Assembly (NCBI GenBank): GCA_025453855.1
Contig: JALOPO010000003.1
Span: forward strand, 1-19,044
Length of the DNA stretch: 19,044 nucleotides
Source: Gemmatimonadaceae bacterium
GTDB taxonomy: Bacteria; Gemmatimonadota; Gemmatimonadetes; Gemmatimonadales; Gemmatimonadaceae
Reading direction: 5' to 3'
The number at the start of each line of letters is the position of its first letter. The first letter of the stretch is position 1. Under the pieces are notes generated by a model. That model made no database searches, was not told where the DNA came from, and was given only the letters and a program-made list of their open reading frames with translations. Below, piece after piece: positions 6,498 through 15,060 of the stretch. The translations under genes were made by a program, and so were the position numbers.

Positions 6498-7987
6498 CCA
6501 CGCTCGCCACGCCGCAGGTCGCGACGCGCGTGCCGCAGCCGCGCACGGTGCCGCTGGCGACGCTCCTCGCCCACGAATGGCGCCTGCTCGTGCGCGACCG
6601 GTTGCTCCACGTCGCGGCGTCGTGCTTCATCGTGGTGGTGGTGCTCGCGCTCGCGGCCGGCGTACGCTGGTCGCGCGCGCAGCAGGCGACGGTCGACCGG
6701 TTGCGTCGGGCCGACGCCGACCAGCTCGTGGCGTGGCAGCGTGCGCTGGACACGATCCCCGCCGATGCGCCGCCGCCCGAAGCGTTCGCGCGCGATCCGC
6801 GATCGGCGTTCCACGTGGGCGCGCGCGTGGGGCGGGTGGCCGGGCTCGACCAACCCCCGCTCGGCGTGCTGGCGGTGGGGCAGTCGGACCTGCAGCCGTC
6901 GTACTACAAGGTGACCACCGGGCCGCGACAGGCGATGCTCATGAACGACGAGATCGAGAATCCCGTCGCGCTGCTCACGGGGCGCCTCGATCTCACCTTC
7001 GTCATCGTCGCACTGCTGCCGCTGCTCATCGGCGCGCTGTCGTACGGCATGCTCGCGGGCGAGCGCGAGGACGGCACGCTGGCGCTGGTCGCCTCGCAGC
7101 CGGTGACGCTGCGCCGCGTGCTGCTGGCCAAGGTCGCGGTGCGGGCGGCGATCGTGCTCGCGGTCGCGATCGGGCTGGTGGCGATCGGCCTCGTGGTCGC
7201 GGGGGCACCACTGGCGGCACCCGGGGTGGCGACGGTCGCGGCCACCTGGCTGCTGACGGTGCTCGTCTATGCGGCGTTCTGGTTCGCGATCGCGCTCCTC
7301 GTGGCGGTGCTGGTGCGCGGGGCGGCGGCAGGCGCACTGACGCTCGCCACCGTCTGGCTGCTGAGCGTGATCGTGGTGCCGGTCCTCGTGAACGTGGTCG
7401 CGCAGGCGCGTCACCCGGCGCCGAGCCGCACGGCGCTGATCGCGGAGTCGCGCGCGGCCGCCGCGGCGGCCAATGCGCGCGCCGACACGCTCCTGCGCAA
7501 GTTCCTGTTCGATCACCCCGAGATGCGTGCCGGTGCGAGCGTGGCGTCGGGGAAGGACTTCGTGACGCGGTCGCTGACGGTGCAGTTCGAGGTCGACACC
7601 GCCATGGCGCCGTCGCTGGCCGCGTTCGATGCGCGGCTGCGCGCGCAGCAGGCGCTGGTCGATCGCGCACGCCTCGCCTCGCCGTCGCTGCTCGCGCAGG
7701 GGGTGCTCGAGTCGCTCGCCGGCACCGATGGCGACCGCTGGCGGCGCTTCCGCGACAGCACGATCGCCTACCACCGCCGCTGGCGCGACGCGATCATGGC
7801 GCAGGCCGTGCGTGGCGAACCGCTCACGGCGGCCATGCTGGGCGCGCTGCCGACGTTCGCGTTCGGGGAGGCGCCGGCCGATGCGGTGCTGCCGCGCGTC
7901 GGTGGCGCGCTCGCGGTGCTGGTCGTGCTCGCGGTGCTGGCGTGGAGCGGCGCGCTGGTCGCGATCGGTCGCGTGCGCGCCGCCTGA
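6494..7987 (+). CDS. ABC-2 permease with large extracytoplasmic domain (DUF3526-like), second of a pair
   Basis: Membrane subunit of 497 residues with the same architecture as the preceding permease. A helix at 39-57 is followed by an extracytoplasmic stretch of about 105 residues and helices at about 164-187, 214-238, 246-272 and 276-301. A second extracytoplasmic domain runs to about 465 and a final helix lies near 467-489. The coupling motif GEREDGTLALVASQPVTLRR mirrors that of the first permease, indicating an old duplication. The GTG at 6494 overlaps the upstream stop by four bases, which fixes the start. It carries an N-terminal extension of about 25 residues relative to its partner. 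It ends nine bases from the convergent stop of the next permease gene, with no clear terminator between them. Confidence 0.85.
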   Translation: MTTLATPQVATRVPQPRTVPLATLLAHEWRLLVRDRLLHVAASCFIVVVVLALAAGVRWSRAQQATVDRLRRADADQLVAWQRALDTIPADAPPPEAFARDPRSAFHVGARVGRVAGLDQPPLGVLAVGQSDLQPSYYKVTTGPRQAMLMNDEIENPVALLTGRLDLTFVIVALLPLLIGALSYGMLAGEREDGTLALVASQPVTLRRVLLAKVAVRAAIVLAVAIGLVAIGLVVAGAPLAAPGVATVAATWLLTVLVYAAFWFAIALLVAVLVRGAAAGALTLATVWLLSVIVVPVLVNVVAQARHPAPSRTALIAESRAAAAAANARADTLLRKFLFDHPEMRAGASVASGKDFVTRSLTVQFEVDTAMAPSLAAFDARLRAQQALVDRARLASPSLLAQGVLESLAGTDGDRWRRFRDSTIAYHRRWRDAIMAQAVRGEPLTAAMLGALPTFAFGEAPADAVLPRVGGALAVLVVLAVLAWSGALVAIGRVRAA

Positions 7988-7996
7988 CGCCACGTT

Positions 7997-9721
7997 TCAG
8001 GTCAGCGCCGCCACGCGGCGCTTGGCCCGGGTCAGGAACCATGGCGTGAGCACCGCGCAGAGCGTGATCCCGAACAGCGGCCCGCGCAGCATCTTCCACC
8101 ACGGCATCGGCGTCTTCCAGGCGATCGACGCGGCGTACCAGTACATGCCCGGCGCCATCGAGAGCGCGACGACCATCGTCAGCAGCCCGGCGGTGACGAG
8201 GAAGAGGATCCCCTGCCACGTGACCGTCTGATTGACGGTCGACTCGGCGTCGAAGCGCGGATTGATCGCGCCCAGCCAGAGGGCGAGCGCGGCCTGCGCG
8301 GCGAGGAGCGCGGCGATCGTCACCAGCGAGAGCATGGTGATGACGGGGGCGGTGGCGAGGAGGAGCGAGGTGAGGCTCACGATGCCGAGCGCCACCAGGA
8401 GCAGCGGTGCGGTGGCGGCCCAGTACTTGGCCATCACGATGTCGTCGGTGGCGATCGGCGCGGCGCGGAGCGTGGTCCACATCTTCCCCTCGCCGCCGAT
8501 CGTCGGGAGCACGAGGCGACTCGCCACGGCCGCGAGCACCATCCCCGCCAACCCGACGTTCACGACCGGGAGGATGCTGGTGAAGATCTGCGGGAGCGTG
8601 CCGGTACCGGTGGGGAGCACGCTCACGCCGACCACGTAGACGAGCACCAGCGGCACGAGGAGCAGGAACTGGCTCCAGAGCGCGGCATCGCGCCCGATGA
8701 GGCGCAGCTCCTTGAGCACGAACTCGCGACGAAGGGGCGGGAAGATGCGCAGGGCATGCCGCATCACCGCCCCCATGGGGCTCGGCGCGTGATCGCCGCG
8801 TCCCGCCGAGCGCACCGCCGCGAGGCCGCGCGCATACAGCAGGCGGAAGGCGAGGTACGCCGCGGCGACGCTTGCGATGGCCAGGAGCCAGAGCCAGGCC
8901 AGCGGCGCCGGCGTCCAGTAGCCGGCCAGCCACTCGTTGAGCACGCGCGCGGCCCACTCGGTGGGGAGCCACGGGGCGAGCGGGACGTCGAGCAGCTTCA
9001 CCACCTCGCCGATCGCGCGTGTCCCGAGCTTGGAGAGTTCGGCCGGCTTCATGCGCTGCAGCGCGACGACGGCGATGGTGCAGAGCACGACGCCACCCGC
9101 GCGGAAGACGAGCTGGGCGCGCGCCGCCGGCACGAATGCCACGAGCAGGTAGACGACGATGCAGCCGAGCGCCATCGCCGTCGCCCAGAGCGGCACCCAG
9201 ACGCCGAGTGCGACCAGTGGCCAGAGCGGTCCGCCGCCGAAGGCGATGCCATACGCCGCGAAGACCGGCACCACGAGCAGGAGCGCCACCGCGCCACCCT
9301 CGGCGAGCACCTGCAGCGCGCGCGCCGCGAAGAAGGTGCGCGGCGGCACCGGCGCGGCGCTCAGCATCTCGAGGTCGCGCGCGAGGAAGAAGGCGGGGAG
9401 CGCGGTCACCACGCAGCTCAGCACGAGCACCGAGGAGATGCTGAGCAGCCCCATGGCGAGGAGGCGACCCGCGATCGCGGTGCCGATCGTGTCGACGGTG
9501 TTCAGGTAGTCGAGCACGAGCAGCACGATGAGCGTGCCGCCCCCCCACGTCACGCCGAGCGCGCCGAGCACCCCCAGCGGGCCGGCGGCGCCGCGCAGCT
9601 GCCGTTGGCGCCAGAGCGGCTTGAGCAGCGCGGCGACGCCGATCGCGCGACCGCTGCGCGGCGCGCCATCGGGCGATGCCTCGTCGTCGCGCAGCACGGG
9701 GACGACGCGTGGCGTGCTCAC
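7997..9721 (-). CDS. ABC-type membrane permease, large (574 aa), partner of the upstream ATPase
   Basis: Integral membrane protein of 574 residues with around ten or more hydrophobic segments, arranged as two halves separated by a hydrophilic stretch (SAGRGDHAPSPMG) near the middle. Motifs such as FFLARDLEMLSAAPVPPRTFFAAR and GEGKMWTTLRAAPIATDDIVMAKYW, one in each half, look like repeated coupling loops, in keeping with a fused two-domain ABC exporter permease. The GTG at 9721 overlaps the TGA of the ATPase gene (GTGA), setting the start and pairing the two products. There is no signal peptide and only short extracytoplasmic loops, unlike the DUF3526-type permeases on the other strand. Substrate unknown; the coupling to cutA might hint at metals but is weak evidence. 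Confidence 0.82.
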   Translation of the reverse strand: MSTPRVVPVLRDDEASPDGAPRSGRAIGVAALLKPLWRQRQLRGAAGPLGVLGALGVTWGGGTLIVLLVLDYLNTVDTIGTAIAGRLLAMGLLSISSVLVLSCVVTALPAFFLARDLEMLSAAPVPPRTFFAARALQVLAEGGAVALLLVVPVFAAYGIAFGGGPLWPLVALGVWVPLWATAMALGCIVVYLLVAFVPAARAQLVFRAGGVVLCTIAVVALQRMKPAELSKLGTRAIGEVVKLLDVPLAPWLPTEWAARVLNEWLAGYWTPAPLAWLWLLAIASVAAAYLAFRLLYARGLAAVRSAGRGDHAPSPMGAVMRHALRIFPPLRREFVLKELRLIGRDAALWSQFLLLVPLVLVYVVGVSVLPTGTGTLPQIFTSILPVVNVGLAGMVLAAVASRLVLPTIGGEGKMWTTLRAAPIATDDIVMAKYWAATAPLLLVALGIVSLTSLLLATAPVITMLSLVTIAALLAAQAALALWLGAINPRFDAESTVNQTVTWQGILFLVTAGLLTMVVALSMAPGMYWYAASIAWKTPMPWWKMLRGPLFGITLCAVLTPWFLTRAKRRVAALT

Positions 9722-10476
9722 GCGCGGAGCACCGCGTGCACGTCGCGCGCGGCGGCCTCGCCGGCGAGGTGGAGGAAGAGCTGCTCGAGCGGCGCATCGG
9801 GCATGCGCAGCCAGGTGCGGAGCTCGGGCACGGTGCCGCAGGCGACGAGCTGGCCGCGCCGCATGATCCCGATGCGGTCGCACGTCGCCTCGACGGTCTC
9901 CAGCGTGTGCGTGCTCATGATCACCGCGTTGCCGAGGGCGGCGTAGGCGCGGAGCATGTCCTTGAGGAGGCGGGCGCCGCGCGGGTCGAGACCCACCAGC
10001 GGCTCGTCGACGAGCAGCACCTTCGGTCGATGCAGCACTGCGGCGGTGAGCAGGAGCTTCTGCCGCATCCCGTGGCTGTACTGCTCCACGAGCTCGTGCT
10101 CCCAGGCCTCCAGCTCGAAGAGTTCGAGCAGCTCCTGCGCGCGCGGCCGCGCGGCGCGCCACTCCAGCCCGTAGAGCGCGGCGGTGAAGCGCAGGAACTC
10201 GTGGCCGGTGAGCTTGTCGTAGACGTACGGGCGATCGGGGACGAAGGCGAGCTGGCGCTTGGCCTGCACCGGATCGCGCGCCATGTCGTGGCCCGCCACG
10301 CGCACCGTACCGCGATCGGGGCGCAGGATCCCGCTCATCATCTTGAGCGTCGTCGTCTTGCCCGCGCCGTTCGCGCCGAGGAAGCCGAAGACCTCGCCGG
10401 GCGGGATCTCGAGATCGAGCGCGTCGACCGCGGTGAAGGAGCCGTAGCGCTTGGTCGCGCCGGCGAGCTGGATCAT
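9718..10476 (-). CDS. ABC transporter ATPase
   Basis: Nucleotide-binding subunit of 252 residues. It shows Walker A GANGAGKT near 34-41, the signature YSHGMRQK, Walker B VLLVDEP followed by LVGLD, and the switch His in STHTLE. The last 40 residues (MPDAPLEQLFLHLAGE) match the C-terminal part of ABC-2 exporter ATPases. The ATG at 10476 overlaps the TGA of cutA (ATGA), and its own stop overlaps the permease start (GTGA), so three products are translationally linked. It is only moderately similar to the ATPase at 4372, sharing the class but not obviously a recent duplicate. Substrate unknown. Confidence 0.93.
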   Translation of the reverse strand: MIQLAGATKRYGSFTAVDALDLEIPPGEVFGFLGANGAGKTTTLKMMSGILRPDRGTVRVAGHDMARDPVQAKRQLAFVPDRPYVYDKLTGHEFLRFTAALYGLEWRAARPRAQELLELFELEAWEHELVEQYSHGMRQKLLLTAAVLHRPKVLLVDEPLVGLDPRGARLLKDMLRAYAALGNAVIMSTHTLETVEATCDRIGIMRRGQLVACGTVPELRTWLRMPDAPLEQLFLHLAGEAAARDVHAVLRA

Positions 10477-10832
10477 GGGGCGGTGGGCGGGGACGGTGCG
10501 GTGGCGGCCGAGAGCCATGCCAGGTAGCCGGCGGCGCCATGCGCGACCGGGAGGGCGAGGAGCTCGGGGACGTCGTAGGGGTGCAGCCGGGCGAACGCCG
10601 CCTCGAGTGCGGCAAGTCGATCGGCGGTCGTCTTGAGGAGGATCACCACCTCGCGCTCGTCGTGCAGCGCCCCCTCCCAGTGGTAGAGGGAGCGCGCGTC
10701 CGGGAGGCAGGTACCGCACGCGACAAGCCGCTCGGCGAGCAGCGCCGTGACGAGCGTGGCGGCGGCATCGGCGGTGCCGACGGTCGTGAGGACGACCATC
10801 GCATCGGGGGGCGTGGGCGGGGTGGCGGCCAT
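10473..10832 (-). CDS. cutA: CutA-family divalent-cation tolerance protein
   Basis: Small protein of 119 residues clearly of the CutA1 family, which forms very stable trimers and has been linked to divalent-cation (copper) tolerance, although its true role is debated. Conserved blocks are AERLVACGTCLP at 33-44, SLYHWEGALHDEREVVILLKT at 48-68 and HPYDVPELLALPV at 84-96. The N-terminus has about ten extra Pro/Ala/Thr residues. Its stop overlaps the start of the ABC ATPase by four bases, making it the first gene of a three-gene operon. The ATG at 10832 is the first in frame; an internal ATG at residue 12 is an alternative start that would give a more typical length. Confidence 0.93.
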   Translation of the reverse strand: MAATPPTPPDAMVVLTTVGTADAAATLVTALLAERLVACGTCLPDARSLYHWEGALHDEREVVILLKTTADRLAALEAAFARLHPYDVPELLALPVAHGAAGYLAWLSAATAPSPPTAP

Positions 10833-10973
10833 GGCTGCGGATCCGTGCGGGAGACGGTCGAGGCGGGGTGGCGGTCACCCGGTGGGCCGCCGCCGGTCAC
10901 GATGTGCCCCGGCCAAACATCCGAGTCCGCCGGAGTTGAATGCCGGTCGGGGGCGGGCGACCTTCCACGTCTT

Positions 10974-13900
10974 ATGCCAGAAGACGCGCTGATCGTCCGC
11001 GGGGCCCGGGAGCACAACCTCCGCAACATCGACGTCACCATCCCGCGCAACAAGCTGACCGTCATCACGGGGCTGTCGGGATCGGGGAAGTCGTCGCTCG
11101 CCTTCGACACGATCTACGCCGAGGGGCAGCGTCGGTACGTGGAGTCGCTGTCGGCGTACGCGCGGCAGTTCCTCGGGCTCATGGAGAAGCCCGACGTCGA
11201 CGCGATCGAGGGGCTCTCGCCGGCGATCTCGATCGAGCAGAAGACGGCGGGCCACAATCCGCGCTCGACGGTCGGGACGGTGACCGAGGTGCACGACTAC
11301 CTGCGCCTGCTCTGGGCGCGCGCCGGGACGCCGCACTGCGCCAACTGCGGGCGCCCCGTGCAGCGGCAGAGCGCGGCGCAGATCACCGACACGGTGCTGG
11401 GGTGGGACGAGGGGGCGCGGCTCGAGGTGCTCTCGCCGCTCGTGCGCGGGCGCAAGGGCGAGTTCCGCGAGCTGTTCGAGGCGGCGCGCAAGCAGGGCTT
11501 CGTGCGCGCGTGGGTCGATGGCGCGGTGATCGACCTCGCCGACCCGCCGAAGCTCAACCGGCGCGTGAACCACGACGTGTCGATCATCGTCGACCGTCTC
11601 GTGCTCAAGCGCGACGATCGTGGCCGCCTCGCCGACTCGGTGGAGACGGCGCTCACGCTCGCCGACGGCCTCGTGGAGGTGGCGGTGGTCGAGGGGAGCC
11701 AGCGCAGCTCGCACCTGTTCAGCGAGAAGTACGGCTGCCCGCACTGCGGCATCTCGCTCCCGGAGCTCGAGCCGCGCCACTTCTCGTTCAACTCGCCCTT
11801 CGGCGCCTGCCCCACGTGCGGCGGGCTGGGCGTGCGCAAGCAGGTGAGCGAGGCGCTCGTGCTCGGCGACCCGTCGCTCACGCTGCTCGAGGGGGTGGTG
11901 CTCCCCTGGGGCGAGCCCGATGGCTACCTGCGCAAGGTGATCCTCCCCGGGCTCGCGCAGGCGCTCGGCTTCGACCTGCGCACGCCGTGGGGCGAGCTGT
12001 CGCCCGCGGTGCAGCACGCGCTGCTGCACGGCACGTCGGCGGCCGAGGTTGCGGTGGCGTCGACGGCGACACCGAAGCGCGGCGCGGCGGCACGCAAGCC
12101 GGCGGCGAGCGGTGGCGCGATCGCGTGGGACGGGATCATCGCCACGGTGCAGCGTCGTCACGACGAGACCGAGAGCGACGCGATCCGCCTCGAGCTCGAT
12201 GCGTACATGGTGGCCACGCAGTGCCCGGGCTGCCACGGCACGCGCCTCAAGCCCGAGTCGCTGGCGGTGACGATCGCGGGCGAGCATCTCGGTGCGGTGA
12301 GCGCGCTCCCGGTGCACCAGGCGCTCGACTTCTTCCGTGCACTCCCGGTGCGCGCCGAGGGGCGCGCGGGGCTCGACGCGGAGATCGCGGGGCCGATCCT
12401 CAAGGAAGTCATCGAGCGGCTCGGCTTCCTCGTCGACGTGGGGCTCGAGTACCTGACGCTCGATCGCAGCGCCGAGTCGCTGAGCGGCGGCGAGGCGCAG
12501 CGCATCCGGCTCGCGACGCAGATCGGCTCGAAGCTCTGCGGCGTGCTCTACATCCTCGACGAGCCGAGCATCGGGCTCCATCCGCGCGACAACGAGCGGC
12601 TGCTGAAGACGCTCGTGCAGCTGCGCGACCTGGGCAACACGGTCCTCGTGGTGGAGCATGACGAGGACACGATGAAGCTCGCCGACCACATCGTCGACCT
12701 CGGGCCCGGCGCCGGACGTCACGGCGGCCAGCTGGTGGCCGAGGGGACGCTGCCGGAGATCGTCGCCACGCCGGGATCGCTCACCGGCGACTACCTGGGC
12801 GGGCGTCGCGGCGTGGCGGTGCCGGCGGAGCGGCGGCGCGCCGATGCGGGGCGCGTGCTGCGCATCGAGGGGGCGCGCGAGCACAACCTGCGCGACATCG
12901 ACGTCGAGCTCCCCCTCGGCCTCTTCATCGCCGTCACGGGGGTGAGCGGGTCGGGCAAGAGCACGCTCGTGACCGACATCCTGCAGCGCACGCTGTCGCG
13001 GCACTTCTATCGCGCGCGGGTGATCCCGGGGCGACACCGGCAGATCGCGGGGCTCGAGCACCTCGACAAGCTGATCGACATCGACCAGAGCCCGATCGGG
13101 CGCACGCCGCGCTCGAACCCGGCGACGTACACGGGGGTCTTCACGCCGATCCGCGAGCTGTTCGCGGAGATGCCGGAGAGCCGGATCCGCGGCTACGGAC
13201 CGGGGCGCTTCAGCTTCAACGCCAAGGGGGGGCGCTGCGAGGCGTGCCAGGGCGACGGGGTGATGAAGATCGAGATGCACTTCCTCCCCGACGTGTACGT
13301 GCCGTGCGAGACGTGCAAGGGGAAGCGCTTCAACCGCGAGACGCTCGAGGTGCGCTTCCGCGGGCTGACGATCGCCGACGTGCTCGAGCTCACGGTGGAG
13401 GATGCGGTGGGCGTGTTCGAGAACCAGCCGCGCATCGCGCAGCGGCTGGCGACGCTGCGCGACGTGGGGCTCGGCTACGTGCACCTGGGGCAGAGCGCGA
13501 CGACGCTCTCGGGCGGCGAGGCGCAGCGCGTGAAGCTGGCCACGGAGCTGAGCAAGCGCGACACGGGGCGCACGCTCTACATCCTCGACGAGCCGACGAC
13601 CGGGCTCCACTTCGAGGACGTGCGCGTGCTGCTCGACGTGCTGCACAAGCTCGTCGACAAGGGGAACACGGTGCTCGTCATCGAGCACAACCTGGACGTG
13701 ATCAAGACGGCCGACTGGATCGTGGACCTGGGGCCGGATGGCGGCGTGAACGGCGGGCGCCTGGTCGCGAGCGGGACGCCCGAGCAGGTCGCGAGCGATG
13801 CGGCGAGCCACACCGGGCGGTTCCTGCGCGCCGTCCTGCCGGCGTCCGATGGTGTCGCGACGAAGCGCCCGGACACGGCCGGCCGGACGGGCACGGCGAC

Positions 13901-14123
13901 CGCTGTGCACACGGTGAACGGCACGGCGACGACGAAGGCGGGTGGCACGCGCGGCCCGGCGGCAGGCGCGACGCAGCCCGGCACGGCGAAGAAGACCGTC
14001 ACGGCGACGAAGTCGGCGCGTGCCGCGACCGATGATGCGACGCGCGCGGCGACCGCCCGCAATGGCACGAAGGGATCGGCACGCGGCACGACCACCACCA
14101 CCCGCACCAAGGGCACACGATGA
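10974..14123 (+). CDS. uvrA: UvrABC excision nuclease subunit A with basic C-terminal tail
   Basis: Damage-sensing ATPase of nucleotide excision repair, 1049 residues. Walker A motifs are GLSGSGKSS at 33-41 and GVSGSGKST near 656; both ABC signatures (LSGGEAQR) and Walker B motifs (YILDEPSIG, YILDEPTTG) are present. Zinc modules are C255/C258/C279/C282 and C755/C758/C778/C781, plus a CANC pair at 122-125 and a CPGC pair at 417-420. Homology ends near residue 958, after FLRAVLP. The last 91 residues are a Thr/Ala/Lys/Gly/Arg-rich low-complexity tail absent from the usual protein of about 940 residues. A short Ala/Lys-rich insert (ATPKRGAAARKPAASGG) lies near 364-380. The ATG at 10974 directly precedes the conserved start; no ribosome-binding site is obvious. 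The stop overlaps the next gene (ATGA). Confidence 0.97.
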   Translation: MPEDALIVRGAREHNLRNIDVTIPRNKLTVITGLSGSGKSSLAFDTIYAEGQRRYVESLSAYARQFLGLMEKPDVDAIEGLSPAISIEQKTAGHNPRSTVGTVTEVHDYLRLLWARAGTPHCANCGRPVQRQSAAQITDTVLGWDEGARLEVLSPLVRGRKGEFRELFEAARKQGFVRAWVDGAVIDLADPPKLNRRVNHDVSIIVDRLVLKRDDRGRLADSVETALTLADGLVEVAVVEGSQRSSHLFSEKYGCPHCGISLPELEPRHFSFNSPFGACPTCGGLGVRKQVSEALVLGDPSLTLLEGVVLPWGEPDGYLRKVILPGLAQALGFDLRTPWGELSPAVQHALLHGTSAAEVAVASTATPKRGAAARKPAASGGAIAWDGIIATVQRRHDETESDAIRLELDAYMVATQCPGCHGTRLKPESLAVTIAGEHLGAVSALPVHQALDFFRALPVRAEGRAGLDAEIAGPILKEVIERLGFLVDVGLEYLTLDRSAESLSGGEAQRIRLATQIGSKLCGVLYILDEPSIGLHPRDNERLLKTLVQLRDLGNTVLVVEHDEDTMKLADHIVDLGPGAGRHGGQLVAEGTLPEIVATPGSLTGDYLGGRRGVAVPAERRRADAGRVLRIEGAREHNLRDIDVELPLGLFIAVTGVSGSGKSTLVTDILQRTLSRHFYRARVIPGRHRQIAGLEHLDKLIDIDQSPIGRTPRSNPATYTGVFTPIRELFAEMPESRIRGYGPGRFSFNAKGGRCEACQGDGVMKIEMHFLPDVYVPCETCKGKRFNRETLEVRFRGLTIADVLELTVEDAVGVFENQPRIAQRLATLRDVGLGYVHLGQSATTLSGGEAQRVKLATELSKRDTGRTLYILDEPTTGLHFEDVRVLLDVLHKLVDKGNTVLVIEHNLDVIKTADWIVDLGPDGGVNGGRLVASGTPEQVASDAASHTGRFLRAVLPASDGVATKRPDTAGRTGTATAVHTVNGTATTKAGGTRGPAAGATQPGTAKKTVTATKSARAATDDATRAATARNGTKGSARGTTTTTRTKGTR

Positions 14124-15007
14124 CGCTCCAGGGGAAGGCGCTCCTCATCTCGGGGGCGAGCCGCGGCATCGGGCTCGCGATCGCACTGCGGGCCGCGCGT
14201 GATGGCGCCAACGTGGCGATCATGGCCAAGACGGCCGAGCCGAACCCGAAGCTGCCGGGGACGATCCACTCGGCGGCGGCGGAGATCGAGGCGGCGGGGG
14301 GACGCGCGCTCCCGATCCAGTGCGACATCCGCTTCGAGGAGCAGGTGCAGGAGGCGGTGGCACGGACGGTGGCGACCTTCGGCGGGATCGACGTGCTGGT
14401 GAACAACGCGAGCGCGATCTCGCTCACGCCGACGCTCGAGACGGACATGAAGCGCTACGACCTGATGCACGGCATCAACACGCGTGGCACGTTCGTCTGC
14501 AGCAAGGCGGCGATCCCTCACCTCGCGAAGGCGGCCAACCCGCACATCCTGAACCTCGCGCCGCCGCTCGACATGGACGCCAAGTGGTTCGCGGGGCACG
14601 TCGCCTACACGATGGCGAAGTTCGGGATGAGCATGTGCACGCTCGGCATGTCGCGCGAGCTGGCGTCGCAGGGGATCGCGGTGAACTCGCTCTGGCCGCT
14701 CACCGCCATCGACACCGCGGCGGTGCGCAACGTGCTCGGCGGCGACGCGATGGCGAAGCTGAGCCGCACCCCGGAGATCGTGGCCGATGCGGCGCACGCG
14801 ATCCTGGTGCGCCCGTCGCGCGAGGTGACGGGGCAGTTCCTCATCGACGAGGAGGTGCTGCGCGAGGCCGGCGTGACCGACTTCTCGCGCTACCAGGATC
14901 CGTCGGCGACGGCGCTCGTGGGCGACTTCTTCGTCCCCGACGCGGTGTTCGATCGCTCGCCGACGACCGTGATCCGGATGGACGACCCGCGGGCGCACGG
15001 GCGGTGA
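14120..15007 (+). CDS. HSDL2-like short-chain dehydrogenase/reductase
   Basis: Protein of 295 residues of the SDR superfamily, closest by eye to the SDR domain of hydroxysteroid dehydrogenase-like protein 2, without the SCP2 domain of the animal protein. Features: the cofactor motif GASRGIG at 12-18, A-K-T at 36-38 with the HSDL2-type PNPKLPGTIHSAA stretch, NNASAISL at 95-102 and YTMAK with Y163 and K167. The segment N-I-S-P-P of animal HSDL2 is N-L-A-P-P here (A147), so a conserved Ser is Ala. The start ATG overlaps the uvrA stop by four bases. An NAD(P)-dependent oxidoreductase of lipid or acyl metabolism is plausible; the substrate is unknown and any link to DNA repair is only positional. 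Confidence 0.9.
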   Translation: MTLQGKALLISGASRGIGLAIALRAARDGANVAIMAKTAEPNPKLPGTIHSAAAEIEAAGGRALPIQCDIRFEEQVQEAVARTVATFGGIDVLVNNASAISLTPTLETDMKRYDLMHGINTRGTFVCSKAAIPHLAKAANPHILNLAPPLDMDAKWFAGHVAYTMAKFGMSMCTLGMSRELASQGIAVNSLWPLTAIDTAAVRNVLGGDAMAKLSRTPEIVADAAHAILVRPSREVTGQFLIDEEVLREAGVTDFSRYQDPSATALVGDFFVPDAVFDRSPTTVIRMDDPRAHGR

Positions 15008-15060
15008 GGGGCCCGGCGCTGCGCGCCTTCGCGGGTGCGTGGGGCGCGGGTCGATGGCTG

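Noticed and set aside
8006..8020. CGCCGC/GCGGCG hairpin near the converging stops at about 7985-7999.
   Set aside because: It lies within the permease coding end and encodes its last residues; there is no T-run or other terminator feature.
10833..10973. Regulatory site between cutA and uvrA, such as an SOS (LexA) box.
   Set aside because: I found no CTGT-N8-ACAG or GAAC-N4-GTTC pattern and no convincing promoter hexamers in this 141-base gap.
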